DNA of 64,000 nucleotides from Xylophilus ampelinus (GCF_901875635.1 NZ_CABFMN010000128.1:1-64000), one strand, 5' to 3'. Counted from the stretch's first letter, positions 46,210 to 55,183 are shown. Translations and numbers: made by a program. Notes: generated by a model from the sequence alone, not told the origin.

Positions 46210-47162
46210 AGGCCTTCAGCTACGAACGGGCCGCGACGCCCGAAGCCGCAGCAGCGGCGGTGGCGCAGCGCCCCGGCGCCAAGTTCATCGCCGGCGGCAC
46301 CAACCTGCTCGACCTGATGAAGCTGCAGATCGAGACGCCCACCCACCTCGTCGACGTGAACGCGCTGGGGCTGGACCGCATCGAGCCCGCCGCGGACGGC
46401 GGCCTGCGCATCGGCGCGCTGGTGCGCAACACCGACCTGGCGGCGGATGCCCGCGTGCGGCGCGACTACGGGGTCCTCTCGCGCGCGTTGCTCGCCGGCG
46501 CCTCGGGCCAGCTGCGCAACAAGGCCACCACCGCCGGCAACCTGCTGCAGCGCACCCGCTGCCCCTACTTCTACGACACGGCCCAGCCCTGCAACAAGCG
46601 GCAGCCGGGCAGCGGCTGCTCCGCCATCGGCGGCGTCGCGCGGCAACTGGCGGTGATCGGCGGCAGCGAGGCCTGCATCGCCACCCACCCGAGCGACATG
46701 GCGGTCGCCATGCGCGCGCTCGACGCCACCGTGGAGACGGTGCATGCCAGCGGCGAGCGCCGCCGCATCCCGATCGCGGACTTCCACCGCCTCCCCGGCA
46801 ACACGCCCGAGGTGGAGACGGCCCTGAAGCCCGGCGAGCTGATCACCGGCGTGACACTGCCGCCGCCTGCGGGCGGCGTGCAGCTCTACCGCAAGGTGCG
46901 CGACCGTGCCTCTTACGCCTTCGCGCTGGTGTCGGTGGCGGCGATCGTGCAGCGCGACGGCCGCGCCCGCGTCGCCTTCGGCGGTCTGGCGCCCAAGCCC
47001 TGGCGGGTGGAGGCGGCCGAGCCGGCCCTCGCGACCGACCTGCGCGCCGGCACCGCCACGCTCTTCGCCGGTGCCCGGCCCGCCCCCGACAACGCGTTCA
47101 AGCTCACGCTGGCCGAACGCACCCTGGCCGCCACGCTGGCGGAAGCAAAGGCACGCGCATGA
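46206..47162 (+). CDS. paoB: Aldehyde oxidoreductase FAD subunit (PaoB/YagS)
   Basis: 318 residues, the same length as E. coli PaoB. The FAD-binding domain is seen at [17 protein letters not shown], with [16 protein letters not shown]. Cysteines in [18 protein letters not shown] and GSGC correspond to the additional [4Fe-4S] cluster of PaoB. It is the central subunit of the periplasmic aldehyde oxidoreductase. Confidence 0.94.
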   Translation: MKAFSYERAATPEAAAAAVAQRPGAKFIAGGTNLLDLMKLQIETPTHLVDVNALGLDRIEPAADGGLRIGALVRNTDLAADARVRRDYGVLSRALLAGASGQLRNKATTAGNLLQRTRCPYFYDTAQPCNKRQPGSGCSAIGGVARQLAVIGGSEACIATHPSDMAVAMRALDATVETVHASGERRRIPIADFHRLPGNTPEVETALKPGELITGVTLPPPAGGVQLYRKVRDRASYAFALVSVAAIVQRDGRARVAFGGLAPKPWRVEAAEPALATDLRAGTATLFAGARPAPDNAFKLTLAERTLAATLAEAKARA

Positions 47163-49369
47163 AGTTCGACACCCCCGCCACCACCAACCCGATCGACCAG
47201 TTGCAGGTCGTCGGACGGCCCACCCCGCGCATCGACGGCCCGCGCAAGACCACCGGCACCGCGCGCTATGCCTACGAGCAGCGCGAGACGCCCACCGCGC
47301 CGGCCTACGGCTACGTGCTGGGCGCCGGCATCGCCAAGGGGCGCATCGTGTCGATGGACCTGTCGGCCGCTCGTTCCGCGCCCGGCGTGCTGGCCATCGT
47401 GACGGCCGAGAACGCCGGCAGGCTGAACAAGGGCCAGTACAACACCGCGCCCCTGCTGGGTGGCCCGGAGATCGCGCACTACCACCAGGCCATCGCCGTG
47501 GTGGTGGCCGACACCTTCGAGCGCGCCCGCGACGCCGCGCACCGCATCCGCGTGCGCTACGAGGCCACGCCCGGCGCCTTCGACCTGGCCGCAGTGAAGG
47601 ACGGCGCACCGCTGGCCAAGCCCGGCCCCGACGGTGGCCCGCCGCAGACCGCGGTGGGCGATTTCGCCAGCGCCTTCGCGGCCGCGCCGGTGAAGCTCGA
47701 CGCCACCTACGAGACGCCCGACCACAGCCACGCGATGATGGAGCCGCATGCCTCCATCGCGGCTTGGCAGGGCGACCGCCTCACGGTGTGGACCTCCAAC
47801 CAGATGATCGACTGGTGCACCGGCGACCTGGCCAAGACGCTGGGCATCCCGAAGGAAAAGGTGCGCTTGGTCTCGCCCTTCGTGGGCGGCGGCTTCGGCG
47901 GCAAGCTCTTCGTGCGCGCGGATGCGCTGCTGGCGGCACTGGGCGCGCGCGCCGCGGGCCGGCCGGTCAAGATCGCGCTGCAGCGGCCGCTGATCGGCAA
48001 CAACACCACGCACCGGCCCGCGACGATCCAGCGCATCCGCCTCGGCGCGACCGCGGACGGCCGCCTCACCGCCATCGCGCACGAGAGCTGGTCGGGCGAC
48101 CAGCCCGACGGCCAGCCCGAGACAGCCGTGGGCCAGACACGCCTGCTCTACGCCGCGCCCAACCGCATGACCGCCATGCGCCTGGCCGTGCTGCACCTGC
48201 CCGAGGGCAACGCCATGCGCGCGCCGGGCGAGGCGCCGGGGATGATGGCGCTGGAGATCGCCATGGACGAGATGGCGGAGAAGCTCGGCCTCGACCCGGT
48301 GGAGCTGCGCATTCGCAACGACACGCAGGTCGACCCCGAGAAGCCGCAGCGCGCCTTCTCGCAGCGCCGGCTGGTCGACTGCCTGCGCATCGGCGCCGAG
48401 CGCTTCGGCTGGAACCGTCGCAGCGCCCGCCCCGCGCAGGTGCGCGACGGCCGGTGGCTGGTCGGCCTGGGCGTGGCCGCGGCCTTGCGCAACAACCTGC
48501 TGACGAAGTCGGCCGCGCGTGTGCGCCTGGGCCGCGACGGCATCGTCACGGTCGAAACCGACATGACCGACATCGGCACCGGCAGCTACACCATCCTGGC
48601 GCAGACCGCGGCCGAGATGATGGGCGTGGGCCTGGACCGGGTGAACGTCCGGCTGGGCGATTCGACGCTGCCGGCCTCCTGCGGCTCGGGCGGCCAGTGG
48701 GGCGCGAACAACTCGACCTCGGGGGTCTACGCGGCCTGCATGAAGCTGCGCGAGGCGGTGGCCCGCAAGCTGGGCATGGACCCGGCCGAAGCCACCTTCG
48801 CCGACGGCCGCGTGCGCGGCGGCGGGCGGGCCCTGCCGCTCGCGCAGGCCGCTGGCGACGGCGAACTGGTGGCCGAGGACCACATCGAGTACGGCGACCT
48901 CGACAAGAAGTACCAGCAGTCGACCTTCGGCGCCCACTTCGTCGAGGTCGGCGTGGACCCCGCCACGGCCGAGATCCGCGTGCGCCGCATGCTGGCCGTG
49001 TGCGCGGCCGGCCGCATCATCAACCCGACCTCGGCGCGCAGCCAGGTGATCGGTGCGATGACCATGGGCGTGGGCGCCGCGCTGATGGAGGAGCTGGCGA
49101 TCGACAAGCGCCGCGGCTTCTTCGTCAACCACGACCTCGCGGGCTACGAGGTGCCGGTGCATGCCGACATCCCGCACCAGGACGTGGTGTTCCTGGACGA
49201 GACCGACCCCATCTCCTCGCCGATGAAGGCCAAGGGCGTGGGCGAGCTCGGCATCTGCGGCGTCGCGGCGGCGGTGGCGAACGCGGTCTACAACGCGACC
49301 GGCGTGCGCGTGCGGCACTACCCGGTGACGCTGGACAAGCTGCTGGCCGGGTTGCCGATGCCGGTGTAA
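47159..49369 (+). CDS. paoC: Aldehyde oxidoreductase molybdenum-binding subunit (PaoC/YagR)
   Basis: 736 residues. It binds molybdopterin cytosine dinucleotide and oxidises aromatic and other aldehydes to acids. Features are the [18 protein letters not shown] segment, [13 protein letters not shown] and the catalytic Glu in [14 protein letters not shown]. It overlaps paoB by 4 bp. The dedicated chaperone gene paoD does not follow in this window. Confidence 0.94.
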   Translation: MKFDTPATTNPIDQLQVVGRPTPRIDGPRKTTGTARYAYEQRETPTAPAYGYVLGAGIAKGRIVSMDLSAARSAPGVLAIVTAENAGRLNKGQYNTAPLLGGPEIAHYHQAIAVVVADTFERARDAAHRIRVRYEATPGAFDLAAVKDGAPLAKPGPDGGPPQTAVGDFASAFAAAPVKLDATYETPDHSHAMMEPHASIAAWQGDRLTVWTSNQMIDWCTGDLAKTLGIPKEKVRLVSPFVGGGFGGKLFVRADALLAALGARAAGRPVKIALQRPLIGNNTTHRPATIQRIRLGATADGRLTAIAHESWSGDQPDGQPETAVGQTRLLYAAPNRMTAMRLAVLHLPEGNAMRAPGEAPGMMALEIAMDEMAEKLGLDPVELRIRNDTQVDPEKPQRAFSQRRLVDCLRIGAERFGWNRRSARPAQVRDGRWLVGLGVAAALRNNLLTKSAARVRLGRDGIVTVETDMTDIGTGSYTILAQTAAEMMGVGLDRVNVRLGDSTLPASCGSGGQWGANNSTSGVYAACMKLREAVARKLGMDPAEATFADGRVRGGGRALPLAQAAGDGELVAEDHIEYGDLDKKYQQSTFGAHFVEVGVDPATAEIRVRRMLAVCAAGRIINPTSARSQVIGAMTMGVGAALMEELAIDKRRGFFVNHDLAGYEVPVHADIPHQDVVFLDETDPISSPMKAKGVGELGICGVAAAVANAVYNATGVRVRHYPVTLDKLLAGLPMPV

Positions 49370-49384
49370 GGCGGGGGGCGGGGC

Positions 49385-49404
49385 TTCGACAGGCTCAGCC
49401 CGAA
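49385..49404. repeat. Short dispersed repeat (TTCGACAGGCTCAGCCCGAA type)
   Basis: A 20-base imperfect palindrome (GGCT/AGCC inner stem). Sequences of this type recur in many proteobacterial intergenic regions. It lies 16 bp after the paoC stop and just upstream of R2 copy B. One copy seen in this window. Confidence 0.55.
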
Positions 49405-49415
49405 AGGGTGCGGTC

Positions 49416-49490
49416 CATCGTAACGATCGTGACGAATTCGGCTGCAGCGCCCGCCAGGCGGGCGCTGCAGCCCGATTGCACTTTCAGGTT
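49416..49490 (+). repeat. R2 repeat, copy B (downstream of paoC)
   Basis: Same plan as copy A, but the second hairpin is perfect here: 16 bp on each side of one base (49440-49472), ended by a CACTTTCAGGTTTTTC tail. It abuts the RidA stop codon and could terminate transcription from either side. Confidence 0.85.
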
Positions 49491-49492
49491 TT

Positions 49493-49954
49493 TCAGCCCT
49501 TGGCGGGCAGGTACATCGTCGCCTCGACCTCGACCAGCACTCCGTCGCCCGGCAGGAAGCGATTCACCTCGACCACCGTGCTGACCGGCGGCTCGCCAGG
49601 GTAGAAGAGCCCGCGCACGCGGTTGAAGAAGGCGTAGTGCGGCAGGTGGGTGAAGTACTGCACCAGCTTCACCACGTCGTCCATCGTGCCGCCGTGCTCC
49701 GCCGCGATCTGGCGGATGCGCTCGAGCACGAACCAGCTCTGGGCGACGATCGGCGCCTCGAAGACGTCGACCGACATCTGCCCCGTGGCGTAGCCCAGGC
49801 CGCGCAGCGGCGCCTGCGCGGCCTCGGGCAGCTCTTCATACGTCGAGACGGCGCGGCGCGTGGCGGGGTCGACCGCCACCACGCCGCTCATGAAAACGAA
49901 ATCGCCCACGCGCTTGGCAGCGGCGTAGCGGGCCATGGGTTTGCCCATGCTCAT
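49493..49954 (-). CDS. RidA/YjgF-family protein
   Basis: 153 residues from ATG 49954, preceded by GGAG. It shows the RidA-like fold: RVGDFVFMSGVVAVDP, VAQSWFVLERIRQI, and the C-terminal VVEVNRFLPGDGVLVEVEATM. RidA deaminates reactive enamine/imine intermediates. The Arg normally binding the carboxylate seems to be missing from the usual C-terminal position, so it is best placed in a RidA subfamily of unknown substrate. No link to neighbours is evident. Confidence 0.85.
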   Translation of the reverse strand: MSMGKPMARYAAAKRVGDFVFMSGVVAVDPATRRAVSTYEELPEAAQAPLRGLGYATGQMSVDVFEAPIVAQSWFVLERIRQIAAEHGGTMDDVVKLVQYFTHLPHYAFFNRVRGLFYPGEPPVSTVVEVNRFLPGDGVLVEVEATMYLPAKG

Positions 49955-50037
49955 GGGAAGGCTCCGGGAGAAAGATCCACGAGGGACAGCACATTCCGCG
50001 CCCAAGGCCACACCGCCTGGATGGACGTGGCGACAGC

Positions 50038-50184
50038 AGCCGCGTCTTCAGCGTGAAGTGCTTGTTGGTGCGCAAGTCGTAGATCCACACGCCTTGGGTG
50101 AGCGCCTTGCCGTCGGCCGGCGCCGCCATCGCGCAGCGTATGGCAGAAGTCCCAGATCTTCTGGACGAGGGACGAAGCATTCAT
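50038..50184 (-). pseudogene. Remnant of type I restriction methyltransferase gene hsdM
   Basis: From ATG 50184 the first ~18 residues (MNASSLVQKIWDFCHTLRD) match an HsdM N-terminus. About 60 nt later, in another frame, GVWIYDLRTNKHFTLKTR matches a segment from the C-terminal part of HsdM. About 400 codons are missing between them and the reading frame is broken, so no functional protein can be made. The ATG overlaps the stop of the PDDEXK nuclease gene (ATGA), showing the original coupling. Confidence 0.8.
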
Positions 50185-51290
50185 GGGGTATCGGGTTCGG
50201 GATCGGACGCCTTGGCCAGTTCGGCCTCCAGCGTCTCGATGCTGGGCAGCGCACTTTCCAGCGTGGGCGGCAGGGCGCGCGTCAGTTCGTAGCCGGCAAT
50301 GCCGATGGGCTTGTCGATGCCGCGCAGCGCGTATTCGGCCAGCACCTGATCCTTGCGCTGGCACAGCATCAAGCCGATGGTGGGCGCGTCCTGCGGGTGG
50401 CGCAGCGTGTCGTCGACCACGTTGCAGTAGAAGTTGAGCTTGCCCGCGTACTCGGGCTTGAAGTCCCCGCGCTTGAGCTCGATCACCACGAAGCAGCGCA
50501 GCTTGAGGTGATAGAAAAGCAGGTCGATGTAGAACTCGCTGTCGCCCACCGCCAGGCGGTACTGCCGGCCAACGAAGCTGAAGCCCTGCCCCAGTTCGAG
50601 CAGAAATTTCTCCACATGCCGCACCAGCCCGGTTTCGAGCTCGCGCTCGTGGAAGTCCGGCTCCAGCGTCAGAAAGTCGAACACATACGGGTCCTTCAGC
50701 GCTTGCCGCACCAGGTCGGATTGCGGCGCCGGCAGGCGGTCGGCAAAGTTGCTGACCGCCTGGCCCTGGCGCGCATGGGCCTGTGCGCTGATCTGCAGCG
50801 CCAGCGTGCTGCGGCTCCAGCCCTGCGCCACGGTCTGCGCCATGTACCAGCGGCGCAATTCCACCGTGGCGAGCTTCTCCAGCAGCAGGGCGTGGTGGCC
50901 CCAGGGGATCTGCCAGAGCAGGCTGTCGGCTTCGGCACCCGATTTCGCCACAGCCTGTGGCGCTTTTCGTGGTGCCGGCAATTTCGCCACAGGCTGTGGC
51001 GAAAACTCGGCCGGCCGCGGATAGGCCCGCGCAAAGGCCAGCATGCGGTCGATGTTGCGTTCGGAAAAGCCCTTCACCTCGGGCAGTTCGTTGCGGATGT
51101 CGCGCGCAAGCCGCGGGATCACGCCCGCGCCCCAACCCTCCTGCGCCTGCCGCGCGTCGAGCAGGCCGCCGATCTGCCAGTACAGCCGGACCAGCTCGCG
51201 GTTGACCGCCAGCGCGGCGCGCGACTGGGCTGACTGGATGCGCTGCTTGACCTCGGCCAGCAGGCCCGCGTAGTGGGGCGGCTTGCTCAT
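50181..51290 (-). CDS. PDDEXK nuclease-domain protein (YhcG/DUF1016 family)
   Basis: 369 residues from ATG 51290. The N-terminal DUF1016 domain (RAALAVNRELVRLYWQIGGL) is followed by the nuclease part, with DSEFYIDLLFYHLKLRCFVV and the catalytic-type VIELKRGDFKPEYAGKLNFY. Such proteins are often encoded in type I restriction-modification loci. Its start overlaps the hsdS remnant and its stop overlaps the hsdM remnant, so it is the only intact gene of the former cluster. Residues ~96-116 derive from a palindromic repeat. Confidence 0.88.
   Translation of the reverse strand: MSKPPHYAGLLAEVKQRIQSAQSRAALAVNRELVRLYWQIGGLLDARQAQEGWGAGVIPRLARDIRNELPEVKGFSERNIDRMLAFARAYPRPAEFSPQPVAKLPAPRKAPQAVAKSGAEADSLLWQIPWGHHALLLEKLATVELRRWYMAQTVAQGWSRSTLALQISAQAHARQGQAVSNFADRLPAPQSDLVRQALKDPYVFDFLTLEPDFHERELETGLVRHVEKFLLELGQGFSFVGRQYRLAVGDSEFYIDLLFYHLKLRCFVVIELKRGDFKPEYAGKLNFYCNVVDDTLRHPQDAPTIGLMLCQRKDQVLAEYALRGIDKPIGIAGYELTRALPPTLESALPSIETLEAELAKASDPEPDTP
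50943..51004. repeat. Two palindromes within the nuclease gene
   Basis: TTTCGCCACAG/CTGTGGCG occurs twice 39 bp apart; the second copy (50982-51004) is a perfect 11-bp stem around one base. In frame they encode a PQ-x-VAK repeat pair (PQPVAK ... PQAVAK). This appears to be a small mobile repeat tolerated in the linker between two domains. Confidence 0.7.
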
Positions 51291-51505
51291 GCCGGCGCCC
51301 CGGCCGGAGCTCGCAGCTTGCTGGGTCGGCGGACAGGCCCCTCGCCGGCCGCGGCGCGCTCGGCGCGGAGGCGGTTCAGCAACATGCTGGTTGGCTCGTC
51401 CTTGGGGTCCTGCGGAACCAACTGGCCGGAGAAGGCCGCGCGAAGGATGCTTTGGCGTGGGGCCCTGTCGTCGATCTGTTGGCGGGCTTTGGTGTCGGGG
51501 CTCAT
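51287..51505 (-). pseudogene. C-terminal remnant of type I restriction specificity gene hsdS
   Basis: 72 codons from an in-frame ATG at 51505. They read PRQSILRAAFSGQLVPQDPK, then EPTSMLLNRLRAERAA, the typical C-terminal end of HsdS. The two target-recognition domains (~350 residues) are absent. The stop codon overlaps the PDDEXK gene start (ATGA). Confidence 0.8.
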
Positions 51506-51564
51506 GGCGAGGCAGGCATTCTCGGGGCAGGCGCGAACTGTGCCCCGGCACCGGCGGACTTTCA

Positions 51565-51627
51565 AGACAAATCCGGCCGCCGCGCCCGCGGTGACTGCGG
51601 CAGCAGCTACCAATTTGGTAGCAATCA
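51565..51627 (-). repeat. R1 repeat, copy d (between hsdS remnant and AceE-type gene)
   Basis: A perfect 8-bp hairpin GCTACCAA/TTGGTAGC around one base (51606-51622), then a GCTGCTGCCGCAGTCACCGC arm and a GATTTGTC tail, on the minus strand. Confidence 0.7.
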
Positions 51628-51686
51628 GGTCGTCGCTTCGGCGTCCTTGAGGCCGTGGCGCCGCCTGGTGCGGCGCAGTGCGCAGT

Positions 51687-54356
51687 TCAGCCCAGCGCGT
51701 GCCTCGCCGCCCGCACGATCGCCGCGGCGTCGACGGCGAAGAAGCGGCGCAGCTCGGCGCGGGTGTCGCTGCGGCCGAAGCCGTCGGTGCCCAGCGTGAG
51801 ATAACGGCGGCCTTCGGGCAGGAAGGCACGCACGCTCTCGGGCACGGCGCGCACGTAGTCGGTGGCGGCGATGACGGGGCCTTCGCTGCGCGCGAGCTGC
51901 TGCGTGACGAAGGGCGTGCCGGCCTCGGACTCGCCCGCCAGCGCGCGCGCCTCGCAGGCCCGGCCGTCGCGTGCGAGTTCGCTCCAGCTGGTGACGCTGA
52001 ACACGGTGGCGTCGATGCCTTCCTCGGCCAGTTGCTGCGCGGCCTTCACGACCTCGGTGAGGATGGCGCCGGAGCCCATGAGCGTGACCTTCCTTGCAGA
52101 AGAAATCGGCCCCTGGCGCCCGCCGGACGGGCGCGACCAGCTATCGAAACGATAGCAACCACGCAACAGGTCGGCATGCACCTCGGCGGGCACGTCGGGC
52201 TGCGCGTAGTTCTCGTTCATGAGCGTGATGTAGTGGAAGACGTCCTGCTGCTCCACGAGCATCTCGCGCATGCCGGCATCCACGATGACGGCCATCTCGC
52301 CCGCGAAGGCCGGGTCCCAGGCCTTGCAGTTGGGGATGGTCGCAGCCACCAGGTGGCTGCTGCCGTCCTGGTGTTGCAGCCCTTCGCCGCCGAGCGTGGT
52401 GCGCCCCGAGGTGGCGCCCAGCAGGAAGCCCCGCGCACGCTGGTCGGCGGCCGCCCAGATGGCATCGCCCACGCGCTGGAAGCCGAACATCGAGTAGTAG
52501 ATGTAGAAGGGCAGCATCGCCAGGCCGTGCACGCTGTAGCTGGTCGCGGCGGCGGTCCAGCTCGCGATGGCGCCGGCCTCGCTGATGCCCTCCTCGAGGA
52601 TCTGCCCGTCGGTCGCTTCGCGGTAGCTCAACACCGAGCCGATGTCCTCCGGCGCGTAGCGCTGGCCCACGCTCGAATAGATGCCGACCTGCTTGAAGAG
52701 GTTGGCCATGCCGAAGGTGCGCGCCTCGTCGGCCACGATGGGCACGATGCGCGGGCCGAGTTCGCGGTCCTTGAGCAGTTGGCCCAGCAGCCGCACGAAG
52801 GCCATGGTGGTGCTCATCTCCTTGCCGCCGGCCTCGGTGGCGAACTTCGCGTAGCTCGCGAGCCGCGGCACGGGCACGATGTCGCAGGCCGTCTCGCGCC
52901 GCGGCAGGGCGCCGCCCAACGCGGCGCGCCGCTCGCGCAGGTAGCGCATCTCGGCGCTGTCCTCGGCCGGCTTGTGGAAGGCGAGCGAGGTGGCCTGTTC
53001 GTCCGACAGGGGCAGGTTGAAACGGTTGCGGAACGCGATGAGGTCGCTTTCGTCGAGCTTCTTCTGCGAGTGCGTGGTCATCTTGCCCTGGCCCGCCGTG
53101 CCCATGCCGTAGCCCTTCTTGGTGTGGGCCAGGATGACGACCGGCTGCCCGCTGTGCGCGGCCGCGGCGGCGTAGGCGGCATGGATCTTCACCAGGTCGT
53201 GCCCGCCGCGTTTCAGGCGGTCGATCTGCTCGTCGGTCATGCCCTGCGCGAGGCGCGCGAGCTCGGGGTCCTGGCCGAAGAAGTTGTCGCGGTTGAAGCG
53301 GCCGTCCTTGGCCGCGAAGGTCTGCATCTGGCCGTCGACGGTGTGGGCGAAGGCGCGCGCCAGGGCGCCCTGCGTGTCGCGGGCGAACAGGCCGTCCCAG
53401 TCGCTGCCCCACACGAGCTTGATGACCTTCCAGCCGGCGCCGGCGAAGAGCTGTTCGAGCTCGTCGATGATGCGGCCGTTGCCGCGCACCGGGCCGTCCA
53501 GGCGCTGCAGGTTGCAGTTGACGACCCACACCAGGTTGTCGAGCTTCTCGCGCGCGGCGAGCGTGAGGGCGCTCATCGATTCGGGTTCGTCCATTTCGCC
53601 GTCGCCGAAGACGCCCCAGACCTTGCGACCCTGGCAGTCGAGCAGTTGGCGATGCGTGAGGTAGCGCATGAAGCGCGCGTGGTAGATCGAGCTGATCGGG
53701 CCGATGCCCATCGAGCCGGTGGGGAACTGCCAGAAGTCCGGCATCAGGTAGGGGTGCGGGTAGCTCGACAGGCCCTGGACGCCCTGGCTCGAGGCCGCAA
53801 GTTCCTGGCGGTAATGCAGCAGGTCGTCCTCGCTCAGCCGGCCTTCGAGAAAGGCCCGCGCGTACACGCCGGGCGCACTGTGCGGCTGGAAGAACACCAG
53901 GTCGCCGCCATGCGCGCCGCTTCTCGCATGGAAGAAATGGTTGAAGCCCGTTTCGAAGAGGTCGGCCGCGCTCGCGTAGCTGGCGATGTGGCCGCCGAGC
54001 TCGCCGTACGCCTGGTTGGCCCGCACCACCATCGCCAGCGCGTTCCAGCGCATCAGCGAGGCGAGGCGCTCCTCGATCGCCAGGTCGCCGGGGAAGGCCG
54101 GCTGCTCGTCCACCGCGATGGTGTTGACGTACGGCGTCGCCAGCTCGGGTTGCCAGCCGATGCGCTCGCGCCGCGCGAGCCGGGCGAGCCGGGCGAGCTC
54201 GTCGAGCATCTGCCGCGCGCGCGCCGGACCGTGCGACTGCACCAGCGCCAGGAAGGCGTCGCGCCATTCGGCCGTCTCGGCCGGGTCGGGATCGGTGGCG
54301 TCGGCGGCGCCCTGGAGCAGGGCACGCATCTGGTCGGCGGAAATCGGAGCGTTCAT
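51687..54356 (-). CDS. AceE-type pyruvate/2-oxoacid dehydrogenase E1 (possible MdeB)
   Basis: 889 residues, homodimeric E1 form. The thiamine-diphosphate motif GDGEMDEPES runs to NLVWVVNCNLQRLDGP; other signatures are NHFFHARSGAHGGDLVFFQP and QDGSSHLVAATIPNCKAWDP. It decarboxylates a 2-oxoacid for transfer to an E2 lipoyl protein. No E2 or E3 gene is nearby, and an Lrp-type gene is divergent, as in the Pseudomonas putida mdeB/mdeR locus, where the E1 acts on 2-oxobutyrate from methionine. Residues ~733-756 are encoded by an in-frame R1 repeat. Confidence 0.9.
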   Translation of the reverse strand: MNAPISADQMRALLQGAADATDPDPAETAEWRDAFLALVQSHGPARARQMLDELARLARLARRERIGWQPELATPYVNTIAVDEQPAFPGDLAIEERLASLMRWNALAMVVRANQAYGELGGHIASYASAADLFETGFNHFFHARSGAHGGDLVFFQPHSAPGVYARAFLEGRLSEDDLLHYRQELAASSQGVQGLSSYPHPYLMPDFWQFPTGSMGIGPISSIYHARFMRYLTHRQLLDCQGRKVWGVFGDGEMDEPESMSALTLAAREKLDNLVWVVNCNLQRLDGPVRGNGRIIDELEQLFAGAGWKVIKLVWGSDWDGLFARDTQGALARAFAHTVDGQMQTFAAKDGRFNRDNFFGQDPELARLAQGMTDEQIDRLKRGGHDLVKIHAAYAAAAAHSGQPVVILAHTKKGYGMGTAGQGKMTTHSQKKLDESDLIAFRNRFNLPLSDEQATSLAFHKPAEDSAEMRYLRERRAALGGALPRRETACDIVPVPRLASYAKFATEAGGKEMSTTMAFVRLLGQLLKDRELGPRIVPIVADEARTFGMANLFKQVGIYSSVGQRYAPEDIGSVLSYREATDGQILEEGISEAGAIASWTAAATSYSVHGLAMLPFYIYYSMFGFQRVGDAIWAAADQRARGFLLGATSGRTTLGGEGLQHQDGSSHLVAATIPNCKAWDPAFAGEMAVIVDAGMREMLVEQQDVFHYITLMNENYAQPDVPAEVHADLLRGCYRFDSWSRPSGGRQGPISSARKVTLMGSGAILTEVVKAAQQLAEEGIDATVFSVTSWSELARDGRACEARALAGESEAGTPFVTQQLARSEGPVIAATDYVRAVPESVRAFLPEGRRYLTLGTDGFGRSDTRAELRRFFAVDAAAIVRAARHALG
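52100..52159 (-). repeat. R1 repeat, copy e (inside the AceE-type gene)
   Basis: GCTATCG/CGATAGC hairpin (52140-52156), then GCTGGTCGCGCCC, GGCGGGCG, and a GATTTCTTC tail on the gene's coding strand. It encodes a Cys-Tyr-Arg-Phe to Ala-Arg-Lys stretch without breaking the frame. Confidence 0.75.
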
Positions 54357-54463
54357 GCTTGCGCACTCTAGGCCGATGGCGCCGAAATGAGGTTTCGAAA
54401 TGCACCGCGAGATCGGACTGCAGCGGCATAAACTGCCGCCGAATTCATTGGCTAAAGCATTTC

Positions 54464-54940
54464 ATGCAACTCGATAGCATCGACCTGCGCATCCTGGACG
54501 AATTGCAGCGCGACGGCGCGCTCTCGAACGTCGAACTGGCCCGGCGCGTGCACCTCTCGCCCTCGCCCTGCCTGGCCCGCGTCAAGGCGCTGGAGGCGGC
54601 TGGCGTGATCGATCGCTACGTGGCGCTGTGCAGCGCGCCGGCGCTCGGGCTGGGGCTGAACGTCTTCATCTCGATCAGCCTGAAGACCCAGAGCAAGGAG
54701 TCGCTGGCCGACTTCGAGCGCCGCATCGCCGAGCACGACGAGGTGATGGAGTGCTACCTCATGACCGGCGACAGCGACTACCTGATCCGCATCGCGGTGG
54801 CGGACATGGCGGCGCTGGAGAAATTCATCCTCGAACAGCTCACGCCCACGCCCGGCATCGAAAAGATCCGCTCGAGCTTCGCGCTCAAGCAGGTGCGTTA
54901 CAAGACGGCGCTGCCGCTGCCTGCACGTTCGGCGAGCTGA
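54464..54940 (+). CDS. Lrp/AsnC-family regulator divergent from the AceE-type gene
   Basis: 158 residues from ATG 54464 (MQLDSIDLRILDEL). The N-terminal helix-turn-helix (LSNVELARRVHLSPSPCLARVKALE) and C-terminal RAM domain (DYLIRIAVADMAALEKFILEQL) are complete. It is transcribed away from the E1 gene with 107 bp between starts, like mdeR and mdeB in Pseudomonas putida. It probably senses an amino acid that feeds the dehydrogenase. Confidence 0.92.
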   Translation: MQLDSIDLRILDELQRDGALSNVELARRVHLSPSPCLARVKALEAAGVIDRYVALCSAPALGLGLNVFISISLKTQSKESLADFERRIAEHDEVMECYLMTGDSDYLIRIAVADMAALEKFILEQLTPTPGIEKIRSSFALKQVRYKTALPLPARSAS

Positions 54941-55068
54941 TCACCTTTCGTACGGGCGGCCTCTTTTCGTCAAGTGAGCGCATGCTACCAAATGCATGGC
55001 CGCATATTTCGGAGGCACTTGTTGCGCAGTGCTGACAGTGCCAAGGTCAAGCGCGGATACACTTCAAA

Positions 55069-55083
55069 TGACAATCACTCTCA
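55069..55083. promoter_or_regulatory. Candidate Fur box upstream of the TonB receptor
   Basis: TGACAATCACTCTCA agrees at 12 of 15 positions with the 7-1-7 Fur consensus TGATAAT-N-ATTATCA. It lies about 100 bp upstream of a siderophore receptor gene, a natural iron-regulated target. Confidence 0.6.
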
Positions 55084-55183
55084 TTTGATGAGCGTCATTC
55101 CTTTGTGAATTCCGGCCAGCCGTCGCCCACCAGCGGCCGCGGGGCGGATCAAGAGGCGCGACGCCGCCTCCCACCGATCCGAC

